64,000 nt of DNA from Penaeus vannamei (lineage: Eukaryota; Arthropoda; Malacostraca; Decapoda; Penaeidae): the NCBI RefSeq assembly GCF_042767895.1, contig NC_091578.1, forward strand, positions 20,181,785 through 20,245,784, written 5' to 3'. Below the pieces are notes generated by a model. That model had not been told where the DNA came from. It did no database searches and saw only the letters and a program-made list of their open reading frames with translations. Position 1 is the first letter of the stretch; the number at the start of each line of letters is the position of its first letter. Below, piece after piece: positions 1 to 13,300 of this stretch. The position numbers were made by a program, and so were the translations under genes.

Positions 1-3000
1 GGACTGAATGATGATTATTATCATCATTATTATCATGACTGTAATCATTTTTATAATTATTATCATTATAGTCATTATCATGATGATTATCATTATTATT
101 ATTACAGTTATAATAATTATTATGCTAATTATTATTGCTATTTTTATCATTATAACTACTTATATAATGATAATAGTATTAATGATGATCTTAGAAATAA
201 TAATGACAATAATAATAATTATAATGACAATGATAATGATGTTATTATTATTTCTATTGCCATTATTAGTATGGAAATTATTGGAAGAGAGTTAATTATT
301 GATATTATTGCAGTAATTCTCAAGATTACCATTATAATTATGACTTTATCCTTATTATCATTATCATTGTCATTATCATTGTCATTATCATCATAATTAT
401 CATCATTATTGTCAATAATAAAGGAATCATCAGGGAAATCATCATAATTATCTGAATTAATGTTAAAATCCCAATAATTAGCATTAGAGACCGAAAAGGT
501 TTTTTTCGACGTTTCTCTCAAAAAGGACTGAATGATAAATTTTATCATTATTATCATAACTGTCTTCATTTTCATGATTATTATCATTATAGTCATTATC
601 ATCATTATTATCATTACTGTCTTCATTTTTATGATTATTATCATTATAGTCATTATCATCATGATTATCATTATTATCATCCTTATTGAAGTTACAATTA
701 GTATGCTAATTATTATTGCTATTTTAAATCATTATAACTATTTATATAATGATAATAGCAATAATGATGATCTTAGAAATAATAATGACAATAATAATGA
801 TAATCATAATCATAATGATAATGATGTTATTATTATTTCTATTGCCATTATCAGTATGGAAATTATTGGAATAGAGTTAATTATATTTATGACTTTATCA
901 TTATTATCATTATTATTGTCATTGTCATTGTCATTATCATCATAATTATCTTCATTATTGTCAATAATAAAGGAATCATCAGGTAAATCATTATAGTTGC
1001 CTGAATTAATGTTAAAATCCTCATAATTACCATTAAAAAGCGAAAAATGTTTTTTTCGACCTTGCTCTCATAAGGCTGTAATACGCTAGATTTTGCCGTT
1101 TTTCGACTTTTTACAATTGTATTACTTTTATTTCAATATAAATGGACTGAATGATAATTATTATCATCATTATCATTACTGTCATCATATTTATGATTAT
1201 TATCATTATATCCATTATCATCGTGATTATCATTATTATCCTCATTATTGCCGTTATAATAATTATTATGCTAATTATCATTGCTATTTTTATCATTATA
1301 ACTATTTATATAATGATAATAGCAATAATGATGATCTTAGAAATACTAGTGACAATAATAATAATTATAATGACAATGATAATGATATTATTATTTCTAT
1401 TGCCATTATTGGTATGAAAATTATTGGAATAGTGTTAATTATTGCTATTATTGCAGTAATTATCAAGATTATCATTATAATTTTGACTATCATTATTATC
1501 ATTATTATTGTCATTATTATTCTCATTATCATCACAATTATCATTATCCTCAATAATAAAGGCATCATTAGGGAAATGTAATACGCTAGATTTTCCGTTT
1601 TTTGGACTTCTGGGATTTTATTACTTCTGGCCTTTATTTCATTATAAATGGACTGAATGATGATTATTATCATCATTATCATTACTATCATCATTTTTAT
1701 GATTAATATAATTATAGTCATTATCATCATGATTATTATTATTATCATCATTATTGCAGTATTAATAATTTTATGCTTATTATCATTGCTATTTTTATCA
1801 TTATAACTATTTATATAATGATAATAGCAATAATGATGATCTTAGAAATAATGATGATCTTAGAAATAATAATGACAATAATAATAATTATAAAGACAAT
1901 GATAATGATATTATTTCTATTGCCATTATTAGTATGGAAATTATTGGAATAGTGTTAATTCTTGCTATTATTGGAGTAACTATCAAGATTATCATTATAA
2001 GTATGACTTTATACTTATTATCATTATTATTGTCATTTTCTTTGTCATTATTATCATAATTATCATTATTATTGTCAATATTAAAGGAATCATCAGGGAA
2101 ATCATCATAATTAATATTAAAGAGCGAAAAGGTTTTTTTTTCGATGTTTCTCCCAAAAGGCTATATTTTTTTCCGTTTTATTCGACTTCTGGGATTTTAT
2201 TAATTCTGGGCTTGATTTCATTATAAATGGACTGAGTGATAATTATTATCATCATTATTATCATTACTGTCATCCTTTTTATGATTATCATTATACTCAT
2301 TATCATCATGATTATCATTACCATTATCATCATTATTGCAGTTATAATAATTATTATGCTAATTATTATTGATATTTTCATCATTATAACTATTTATATA
2401 ATGATAATAGCAATAATGATGATCTTAGAAAGAATAATGACAATAATAATAATTATAATGACAATGATAATGATGTTATTATTATTTCTATTGCCATTAT
2501 TAGTATGGAAATTATTGGAATACAGTTAATTATTGCTATTATTGCAGTAATTATATAGATTATCATTATAATTATGACTTTATCATTATTATCATTATTT
2601 TTTTTATCATTGTCATTATCATCATAATTATCATTATCATTGCCAATAATAAAGGAATCATCATGGAAATCATCATAAATACCTGAATTAATGTTAAAAT
2701 CCCCATAATTACCATTAGAAAGCGAAAAGGGTATTTTCGACATTTCCCTCATTTTTATGATTATCAATATAGTCATTATCATCATGATTATCAATATTAT
2801 TATCATCATTATTGCAGTTATGATAATTAGTATGCTAATCATTATTGCTATTTTTATCCTTATAACTATTTATATAATGATAATAGCAATAATGATGATC
2901 TTAGAAATACTAATGACAATAATAATAATTATAATGATAATGATAATGATACTATTTCTGTTGCCATTATTAGTATCGAAATTATTGGAATAGACTTAAT

Positions 3001-5354
3001 TATTGCTAATATTGCAGTGATTATCAAGATTATCATTATATTTATGATTTTATCATTATCATTATTACTATCATTATTTCCGTCATTATCATTATAATTA
3101 TCATCATTATTGTCAATAATAAAGGATTCATCATGGAAAGCATTGTCATTGCCTGAATTAATGTTAAAATCCTCCTAATTACCATTAAAAAGCGGAAAGT
3201 TTTTTTTTTTGTTTACGTCCCTCTCAATAGGCTGTAATACGGTAGATTTTTCCGTTTTTCGACTATTGGGATTTTATTACTTCTGGCCTTTATTTCAGTA
3301 TAAATTGACTGAATGATAATTAGTATCATCATTAATATCATTACTGTCATCATTTTCATGATTATTATCATTATAGTCATTATCATCATGATTATCATTA
3401 TTATTATCATCATTATTGCAGTTATAATAATTAGTATGCTAATTATTATTGCTATTTTTATCATTATAACTATTTATATAATGATAATAGCAATAATGAT
3501 GATCTTAGAAATAATAATGACAATAATAATAATTATAATGACAATGATAATGATGTTATTATTATTTCTTTTGCCATCATCAGTACGAAAATTATTGGAA
3601 TAGAGTTAATTATTGCTATTATTGCAGTAATTATTAAGATTATCATTATGTTTATGACTTTGTCATTATTATCATTATTATTGTCATTATCATTGTCAAT
3701 AATAAAGGAATCATCATGGAAATCATTATAATTGCCTGAATTAATGTTAAAATCCTCATAATTACCATTAAAAAGCGAAAAGGTTTTTTTTCGACGTTCC
3801 TCTCAAAAGGCTGAAATACGCGAGATTTTCCCGTTTTTTCGACTTTGGGGTTTTTATTACTGCTGGTCTTTATGTCATTATAAATTACAATAATGATCTT
3901 AGAAATATTAATGACAATAATAATAATCATAATGACAATGATAATGATATTATTTCTATTTCCATTAGTAGTATGGAAATTATTGGAATAGAGTTAATTA
4001 TTGCTATTATTGCAGTAATTATCAAGATTATCATTATAATTATGACTATCATTATTATCATTATTGTCATTATCATTGTCATTACCGTCATAATTATCAT
4101 CATTATTGTCAATAAGAAAGAATTCATCATGGAAATAATCATAATTACCTGAATTTATTTTAAAATCCTCATAATTACCATCATACAACGAAAAGGTTTT
4201 TTTTCGACGTTTCTCCCAGATATCGAAAAAACGGCAAAATCTAGCGTATTACAGCCCGTAATACGCTAGATTTTGCCGTTTTTCGACATCTGGGATTTTA
4301 TTACTTCTGGCATTTATTTCATTAAGAATGGACTGAATGATAATTATTATCATCATTATTATCATTACTGTCATCATTTTTATGATTATTATCATTATTA
4401 CAGTTATAATAATTATTATGCTAATTATTATTGCTATTTTATCATTATAACTATTTATATAATGATAATAGCTAAAGTGATGATCTTAGAAATAATAATG
4501 ACAATAATAATAATTATAATGACAATGATAATGATGTTATTATTTCTATTGCCATTATTAATATGGAAATTATTGGAATAGCGTTAATTATTGCTATTAT
4601 TACAGTAATCATCAAGATTATCATTATAATTGTGACTTTATCATGATTATAATTTTTATTGTCATTATCAATGTCTTTATCATAACAATTATCATCATTA
4701 TTGTCAATAATAAAGGAATCATCATGAAAATCATCATAATTACTTGAATTAATGTTAAAATCCTCATAAATACCCTTAAAAAGCGAAAAGGTTTTTTCGA
4801 CGTTTCTCTGAAAAACCTGTAATACGCTAGATTTTGCCGTTTTTTTCGACTTTTGGGATTTTATTACTTCTGGCCCTTATTTCATTATAAATGGACTGAA
4901 TGATAATTATTATCATTATTATCATTACTGTCATCATTTTTATGATTATCATCATTATAGTCATTATCATCATGATTATCATTATTATTATTATCATCAT
5001 TATTGCAGTTATAATAATTATTATGCTAATTATTATTGCTATTTTTATCATTATAACTATTTATATAATGATAATAGCAATAATGATGATCTTAGAAAAG
5101 ATGATGACAATAATAATAATTATAATGACAATGATAATGATGTTATTATTTCTATTGCCATTATTAATATGGAAATTATTGGAAGAGTTAATTATTTCTA
5201 TTATTGCAGTAATTATAAAGATTATCATTATAATTATGACTTTAAAATTATTATAATTATTATTGTCATTATCATCATAATTATCATCATTATTGTCAAT
5301 AATAAAGGATTCATCAGGAAAATCATCATAATTACCTGAATTAATCTTAAAATC
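1..5354 (+). repeat. Tandem AT-rich satellite array, about 560-610 bp monomers, forward orientation
   Basis: Each monomer carries a conserved core with TAATACGCTAGATTTT followed by CCGTTTTTCGAC and ATGGACTGAATGAT, then about 450 bp of ATT/ATC-type low-complexity sequence. Core positions near 1079, 1579, 2159, 3235, 3814, 4259 and 4820 give spacings of about 500-580 bp; one core near 2750 is deleted, so two monomers are fused. Inside the AT part there is a recurring dyad (for example 3445-3468 against 3477-3497, with a short loop and a 3-nt bulge). All ORFs in this stretch are runs of Ile, Met, Asn, Asp and Tyr generated by ATT/ATC/AAT triplets and are not counted as genes. The array starts before the window. 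I do not recognise it as a named satellite. Confidence 0.9.
4215..4294. repeat. Fold-back palindrome inserted in a satellite core
   Basis: Positions 4215-4251 are an inverted copy of 4259-4294, with about one mismatch and one single-base indel and a 7-nt loop. The right arm is the normal monomer core; the left arm is an extra inverted piece of it. Neighbouring monomers lack the left arm, so this is a local event rather than part of the repeat unit. Template switching at a stalled fork is the usual explanation; an assembly error is possible. Confidence 0.85.
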
Positions 5355-6314
5355 TACGCCAAACTTGCATCCGTGGCAGACAGTTGTCCCCGGCGAGATA
5401 TTCATATTGTTCTGGGTGACTTCAATGCAGTATCTGGCTATGAGATGTCAGTCGGTCCTCATGGTTCGGGAGTTGATACTGGCAGTGAGAATTCCCTCCT
5501 TTTCCGGGATTTTTCTAGATCCCAGAAATTGAGGATTTCTGGTTCCTGGTACCAGTGCCCAGACCCACATCGTTGGACATGGTACAGGGATGCGGGTAAT
5601 GCAACCAAGGAGATCGACCACATTCTCGTTAGCACTCGTTGGAGGATCCTCCAGAACTGCAGGGTGTATAGGAGTTCTGAATTCTGTGGTACTGACCATA
5701 GATTAGTTGTGGCTACCCTCCAGGTACACTTCAAAACTCCCCAGCGGCCCAATGATCACCCTAGGGTGTTTCATCTGGACAGGCTGAAGGAGAGGGAGTG
5801 TGCTCGGAGGTTTGCTGAGACAATCTCTGATCGGTTCACAGCGCTTGACAATCTGACGGACCCTGTACTTCTGTGGGACACCTTCAAGCGTTATACGCTT
5901 GATGCAGCCCAAGAATTGATTGGAGAACGCCCGAGACCAAGACAGAATTCAATTTCTCAGGAGACACTGGAAGCCACTGATGCTTGCCGTGCGGCTCGTC
6001 TGGCAGAAGATCGGGATTTGCACCGTTCTCAGGTGCGCAGAACTCGGTCTCTGTTAAGAAGGGACAAGGAACAGTTTATTAGGAATCTTGCTGAGGAGGT
6101 TGAAGACCATTTCTCTGTAAATGACCTTCGTCCTACATACCAAGACCTGAGAAATCTGAACTCCAAGCCCTCTTCACAGGCGACTGCAGTTCGCTTAGTG
6201 GGTGGCCAGATTGTCTCAGATCCTTTTGCGGTGAGGGAGCGTTGGGCTGAATATTTGAGCAGTTGTATCAGGTTGACCCTCCAACAGTTAACTTGGATGT
6301 GGGTAGTGCCGTGA
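5355..6314 (+). pseudogene. LINE ORF2, 5' part: endonuclease C-terminal half and linker
   Basis: The frame is open from the truncation point; the first listed codon at 5373 is GTG, so no true start is present. Counting from there, GDFN lies at residues 15-18 (endonuclease core), TWYRDAGNATKEIDHI around 69-84, and GTDH at 107-110 in the position of the usual SDH catalytic motif. Residues from about 120 form a charged linker with many Arg and Glu. The frame leaves the real product near 6290-6300, after which homology continues in another frame. The N-terminal half of the endonuclease, including the N and E metal-binding motifs, is missing. Confidence 0.85.
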
Positions 6315-7795
6315 TTCCGCTGCCGGACCCACCCATTAGCAAGGACCCTCTGGTGGTGAACCTATGGCGTGGGGATTGCATGCTGTCCTGGCTGCCATTT
6401 GGCAGTCCGGTACCGTTCCCTCTGACCTGTTGAGGAGTGTGGTCATCCCTCTCTGGAAGGGGAAGGGGGACCGATAGGACTGCACCAATCACCGCGGCAT
6501 CACACTGCTCAGTGTACCAGGCAAGGTTCTTGCCCGCATCCTTCTGAGGCGTACCAGAGACCATCTACTAAGGCATCAGAGGCCAGAGCAATCCGGATTC
6601 ACTCCTGGTAAGTCAACAATAGACCGTATCCTTGCGCTTCGAGTCATTGTAGAGCGCCGTCGTGAGTTTGGACGTGGGTTACTTGCAGCCTACATCAACC
6701 TCAAGAAGGCGTTCGATACAGTACCTCGGGAATCACTCTGGGAGATCCAGAGACTGAGAGAAATTCCAACAAGGATTATTGAACTAATAGCAAACCTATA
6801 TACTGGTACTGAAACTTCTGTAAAGTGTGGTGGGGGCGTGTTCAGGAGTGAGGCAAGGCTGTGTTCTTGCACCAAGCCTTTTCAACACTTGCATGGACTG
6901 GATACTAGGCAGAGCTACTGTTCAAAGTCATTGTGGAGCTACACTGGGTAATATTAAATATACAGACCTTGATTTTGCCGATGATGTTGCAATTCTATCT
7001 GAGTCTTTGGAAACCTTAGTGGTGGCCCTCGATGCATTTAGTAATGAAGCGAAGCCCTTGGGTCTAGAGGTCTCCTGGACCAAGACCAAGATCCAGGACT
7101 TTGGGGACTTACTAGGAGAACCTGTTCAGTCGGTACGTGCTTGCAGCGAGGACATTGAGGTCACAGAGAGCTTTACATACCTTGGTAGTGCAGTTCATAA
7201 CTCTGGGCTGTCAGACCAGGAAATCAGTAGACGGATTGGCCTAGCAGCAGGGGTCATGAACTCTCTCGACATGAGTATTTGGAGATGCCGGTACCTGTGC
7301 AGAAGGACCAAGCTACGGGTTTTCAGGGCCCTGGTAATGCCAGTTTTGCTCTACGGTAGTGAAACCTGGATATTATCCAGTGCACTGGAGTCCTGTCTTG
7401 ACGCCTTTTGTAATAGGTCCTTGCGCCGGATCATGGGGTACTGTTGGCGGGACCATGTGTCTAACCAACGGCTGCACCGTGAGACTGGCACAGGACCTGT
7501 TACCTGCACAATCCGGGATCGCCAACTCAGGCTATCTGGCAACCTGGCTCGCTTTCCACAGGCTGATCCTGCCCATCAGGTTGTCTCTGTTCGAGACAAA
7601 CCTGGGTGGAGGAGGCCTGTGGGACGACCTAGGAGGTCGTGGCTTAGGCAGATCGATCAAACCTGTCGGGAAGAGCTCGAGATGGGCCGGGCCCCTGCCT
7701 GGCGACTTGCCATGAGAAATCCCAAAAGGTGGAAGCAGAAGGTGGACGCGGCTATGTGCCCCCGTCGGCGTTACCTCCAGATGATGATGATGATG
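6315..7795 (+). pseudogene. LINE ORF2, 3' part: reverse transcriptase and C-terminal region
   Basis: From about 6350 to 6830 RT fingers and palm blocks can be followed across frames, including LLSVPGKVLARIL, then a finger with SGFTPGKSTIDRI and motif A as AYINLKKAFDTV. A stop at 6476-6478 and a frameshift near 6830 interrupt it. The 331-codon frame from 6827 carries GVRQGCVLAPSLFN and the catalytic FADD at residues 50-53, then the thumb, and FTYLGSAVHNSG and LLYGSETW blocks typical of the region after RT in many invertebrate LINEs. The last residues translate the ATG tail and satellite and do not belong to the protein. No RNase H domain is seen. Confidence 0.88.
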
Positions 7796-10373
7796 TCATT
7801 ATCATTGTCATTATTACCATAATTATCATCATTATTGTCAATGATAAAGGCATCATCAGGGAAATCATCATAATTACCTGAATTAATGTTAAGATCCTCA
7901 TAATTACCATTAAAAACCGGAAAGGTTTTTTTCGACGTTTCTCTCAATAGGCTGTAATACGCTAGATTTTTCCGTTTTTACAACTTTTGGGATTTTATTA
8001 CTTCTGGCCATTATTTCATTATAAATGGACTGAATGATAATTATTATCATTATTATCATTACTGTCATCATTTTTATGATTATTATCATTATAGTCATTA
8101 TCATCATGATTATCATTATTGTTATCATAATTATTGCAGTTATAATAATTATTATGCTACTTATTATTATTTTTATCATTATAACAATTTATATAATGAT
8201 AATAGCAATAACGATGATCTTAGAAATAATAAGGACAATAATAATAATTATAATGACAATGATAATTAAATTATTTCTATTGCCATTATTAGTATGGAAA
8301 TTATTGGAATAGAGTTAATTATTGCTATTATTGCAGTAATTATCAAGATTATCATCATAATTATGACTTTATCATTAGTATAATTGTTATTGTCATTATC
8401 ATTGTCATTATCATCATAATTATCATCATTATTGCCAATAATAAAGGAATCATTATGATAATCATCATAATTACCAGAACTAATGTTAAAATCCTCATAA
8501 TTACCATTAAAAAGAGAAAGACGTTTCTCTCGAAAGGCTGTAATACGCTAGATTTTACCGTTTTTCGACTTTTGGGATTTTATTACTTCTGGCCTTGATT
8601 TCATTATAAATGGACTGAATGATAATTATTATCAATATTATTATCATTACTGTCATCATTTTTATGATTATTATCATTATAGTCATTATCATCATGATTA
8701 TCATTTTTATTATCATCACTATTGCAGTTATAATAATTATTATGCTAATTATTATTGCTTTTTTATCATTATAACTATTCATATAATAATAATAGCAATA
8801 ATGATGATCTTAGAAATAATAATGACAATAATAATAATTATAATGACAATAATAATGATATTATTATTATTTCTATTGCCATTATTAGCATGGAAATTAT
8901 TGAGATAGAGTTAATTACTGCTATTATTGCAGTAATTATCAAGATTATCATTATAATTACGACTATTTCATTATTATCATTATTATTGCCATTATCATTG
9001 TCATTATCATCATAATTATCATCATTATTGTCAATAATAAAGGAATCATCATGGAAATCATCATAATTACCTGAATTAATGTTAAAATTCTCATAATTAC
9101 AATTAAAAAGCGAAAAGGTTTTTTTTCGACGTTTCTCTTGAGAGGCTGTAATACGCTAGATTTTGCCGTTTCTTCGACTTTTGGGATTTTATTACTTCTG
9201 GCCTTTATTTCATTATAGATGGACTGAATGATAATTATTATCATCATTATTATCATTACTGTCATCATTTTTTATTATTATCATAATAGTCATTATCCTC
9301 ATGATTATCATTATTATCATCATCATTATTGCAGTTATAATAATTATTATGCTAATCATTATTGCTATTTTTATTACTTCTGGCCATTATTTCCTTATAA
9401 ATGGACTGAATGATAATTATTCTCATTATTATCATTCCTGTCATCATTTTTATGATTATTATCATTATAGTCATTATCATCATGATTATCATTATTATTA
9501 TCATTATTGCAGTTATAACAATTATTATGCTAATTATTATTGCTATTTTTATCATTATACCTATTTATATAATGATAATAGCAATAATGATCTTAGAAAT
9601 AATAATGAGAATAATAATCATTATAATGACAATGATAATGATATTATTATTTCTATTGCCATTATCAGTATAGAAGATATTGGAATAGAGTTAATTATTG
9701 CTATTATTGCAGCAATTATCAAGATTATCATTATAATTATGACTTTATAATTATTATCATTATTATTGTCATTATCATTGTCATTATCACCATAATTATC
9801 ATCATCATTGTCGATAATAAAAGAATCATCATCATAACTGCCTGAATTAATGTTAAAATCCTCATAATTACTATTAAAAAGCGAAAAGGGCTTTTTCGAC
9901 GTTTCTCTCAAAAGGCTGTAATACGCTAGATTTTGCCGTTTTTTCGACTATTGGGATTTTATTACTTCTGGCCTTTATTTCATTATAAATGGACTGATTA
10001 TAATTATTATCATCATTATTATTATTACTGTCATCATTTTTGTGATTATTATCATGATTATTATCGTCATTACTGCAGTTGTAATAATTATTATGCTAAT
10101 TATTATTGCTATTTTTATCATTATAACTATTTATATAATGATAATAGGAATAATGATGATCTTAGAAATAATAATGACAATAATAATTATTATGATGATA
10201 ATGATGTTATTATTATTTCTATTGCCATTATTAGTATGGAAATTATTGGAATAGAGTTAACTATTGCTATTATTGCAGTAATTATCAAGATTATCATTAT
10301 AATTATGACTTTATCAATATTATCATTATTATTGTCATTATCATTGTCATTACCATCATAATCATCATCATTA
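7796..10373 (+). repeat. Satellite array, forward orientation, continued
   Basis: Cores near 7955, 8541, 9149 and 9919 give spacings of 586, 608 and 770 bp. The long last interval holds a truncated monomer: near 9373 the sequence jumps from the dyad region (TATTGCTATTTTTAT) straight into the next core flank (TACTTCTGGCC), so a short unit of about 165 bp is followed by a complete one. Such a join fits unequal exchange or slippage at the shared T-rich word. No gene is present. Confidence 0.9.
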
Positions 10374-10392
10374 TTATCAATAATATTGATAA
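10374..10392. repeat. Palindrome at the satellite orientation switch
   Basis: TTATCAATAATATTGATAA has 9-bp arms and a single central base. Left of it the array reads in the forward orientation, right of it in the reverse orientation. The same palindrome marks the same switch at 28255-28273. Confidence 0.85.
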
Positions 10393-13300
10393 CAATTATC
10401 ATTCAGTCCATTTATAATGATATAAAGGCCAGAATTAATAAAATCCCAATAGTCGAAAAAAAACGGCAAAATCTAGCGTATTACAGCCTTTTGAGAGAAA
10501 GGTCGAAAAATAATCCTTTTCGCTTTTTAATGATAATTATCAGGATTTCAACATCAATTCAGGTAATTATGAGGATTTCCACGATTAATCCTTTATTATT
10601 GACAATAATGGTGATAATTATGATGATAATCACAATGATAATGACAACAATAATGATAATAACGATAAAGTCATAATTATAATGATAATTTTGATAATTA
10701 CTACAATAATAGCAATAATTAACTGTATTCCAACATTTTCCATACTAAAAATGGCAATAGAAATAATAACATTATTATCATTGTCATTATAATTATTATT
10801 ATTGTAATTATTATTTCTAAGATCATCATTATTGCTAATATCGTTACAAAAATAGTTATAATGATAAAATAGCAATAATAATTAGCATAATAATTGTTAT
10901 AACTGTAATAATGATGATAATAATAATGATAATCATGATGATAATGACTATAATGATAATAATCATAAAAATGACGACAGAAATGATAATAATGAAAAAG
11001 TAAAGAAAAAAAACGCCAATATCTAGCGTACAATTGAGAGAAACGTCGAAAAAAACTTTTCACTTTTTAATGGTAATTATGCGGATTTTCACATTAATTC
11101 AGGTAATTTTGATGATTTCCATGATGATTCCTTTATTATTGACAATAGTGATGATAATTATGATGATAATGACAATGATAATGACAATAATAAGGATAAT
11201 AATGATAAAGTCATAATTATAATGATAATCTTGATAAATACTGCAATAATAGCAATAATTAACTCTATTCTAATAATGTCCATACTAATAATGGCAATAG
11301 AAATAATAATAACATCACTATCATTATCATTATACTTATTATTATTGTCATTATTATTTCTAAGATCATCATTATTGCTATTATCCTTACATGAATAGTT
11401 ATAATGATAATAATAAGCATTAATAATTAGCATAATAATCATTATAACTGATATAATGATGATATTAATAATGATAATAATCATAAAAATGATGACAGTA
11501 ATGATAATAATGATGATAATAAATATCATTCAGTCCATTTATAATAAAATAAAGGCCAGAAGTAATAAAATCCCAAAAGTCTGAAAAACGGCAAAATCTG
11601 GAGTATTATAGCCTTTCGAGAGAAAGTCGAAAAAAACCCTTTTCGCTTTTTAATGGTAATTATGAGGATTTTAACATTAATTCATGTAATTATGATGATT
11701 TCCATGATTATTCTTTTATTATTGACAATAATGATGATAATTATGATGTTAATGACAATGACAATGACAATGATAATGATAATAATGATAACGATAATCT
11801 TGATAATTACTGCAATAATTAACTCCATACTAATAATGGCAATAGAAATAATAATATCACTTTCATTGTCATTATAATTATTATTATTGTCATTATTATT
11901 TCTAAGATCATTATTGCTATTATCATTATATAAATAGTTATAATGATAAAAATAGCAATAATAATTAGCCTAATATTATAACTGCAATAATGATGATAAT
12001 AATAACGATAATCATGATGATAATGACTATAATGATAATAATCATAAAAATGATGACAGTAATGATAATAATGATGATAATTATCATTCAGTCCATTAAT
12101 AATGAAATTAAGGCCAGAAGTAATAAATTCCCAATAGTCGAAAAAACGGTAAAATCTAGCGTATTACAGCCTTTTGAGAGAAACGTCGAAAAAAACCCTT
12201 TTCGCTTTTTAATGGTAATTGAGGATTTTAACATTAGTTCAGATAATTATGATGATTTCCATGATGATTCCTTTATTATTTACAATAATGATATTTATGA
12301 TGATAATGACAATGATAATGACAATAATAATGATAATTATGATAAAGTCATAATTATAATGATAATCTTGATAATTACTGCAATAATAGCAATAATTAAC
12401 TCTATTCCAATAATTTCCATACTGATAATGGCAATGGAAATAATAATATCATTATTATTATTTTCATTATTATTTCTAAGATCATCATTATTGCTATTAT
12501 CATTATATAAATAGTTATAATGATAAAAATAGCAATAATAATTAGCATAATAATTATTAAAACTGCAATAATGATGATATTAATAATAATAATCATGATG
12601 ATAATGACTATAATGATAATAATCATACAAATGATGACAGTAAAGAGAATAATGATGATAAAAATTATCATTCAGTCCATTTATAATGAAATAAAGGCCA
12701 GAAGTAATAAAATACCAATACTCGAAAAAACGGCAAAATCTAGCGTATTTCAGCCTTTTGAGAGAAAGGTCGAAAAATAATCCTTTTAAGCCGCTTTTTA
12801 ATGGTAATTATGAGGATTTTAACATTAATTCAGGTAATTATGATGATTTCCCTGATGATTCCTTTATTATTGACAGTAATGATAATTATGATGATAATGA
12901 CAATGATAATGACAATAATAATGATAATAATGATAAAGTTATAATTATAATGATAATCTTGATAATTACTGCAATAATAGCAATAATTAACTCTATTCCA
13001 GTAATTTCCATACTAATTATTGCAATAGAAATAATAATATCATTACCATTGTCATTATAATTTTCATTATTCTCATTATTATTTCTAAGATCATTACAAT
13101 TGTTATTATCATTATATAGATAGTTATAATGATAAAAATACCAATAATAATTAGCAAAATAATTATTATAACTGCAATAATGATAATAATAATAATGATA
13201 ATCATGAGGATAATGACTATAATGATAATTATCATAAAATTGATGATAGGAATGATAATAATGATGATAATAATTATCATTCAGTCCATTTTGCAATGAA

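Larger units (their letters stand above)
5355..7795 (+). mobile_element. 5'-truncated non-LTR retrotransposon (LINE) inserted in satellite
   Basis: The element begins inside the apurinic-type endonuclease domain and runs through the reverse transcriptase to a 3' (ATG)n tail at 7781-7795. Its base composition is balanced, unlike the AT-rich satellite on both sides. The reading frame is broken at least near 6300, 6475 and 6830, and about 30 codons between the linker and RT seem to be missing near 6345. The satellite resumes with about 90 bp resembling the 90 bp just before the insertion (5262-5354 against 7797-7890), either an old long target duplication or simply the next monomer. The clade is not certain; an endonuclease-plus-RT element ending in a short microsatellite fits RTE- or CR1-like families. 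It is dead as read. Confidence 0.9.

Noticed and set aside
12820..12860. CTGATGA near GAAAC words in the satellite as a hammerhead ribozyme
   Set aside because: The spacing between the two words is far too long for the hammerhead core and no flanking stems fit.
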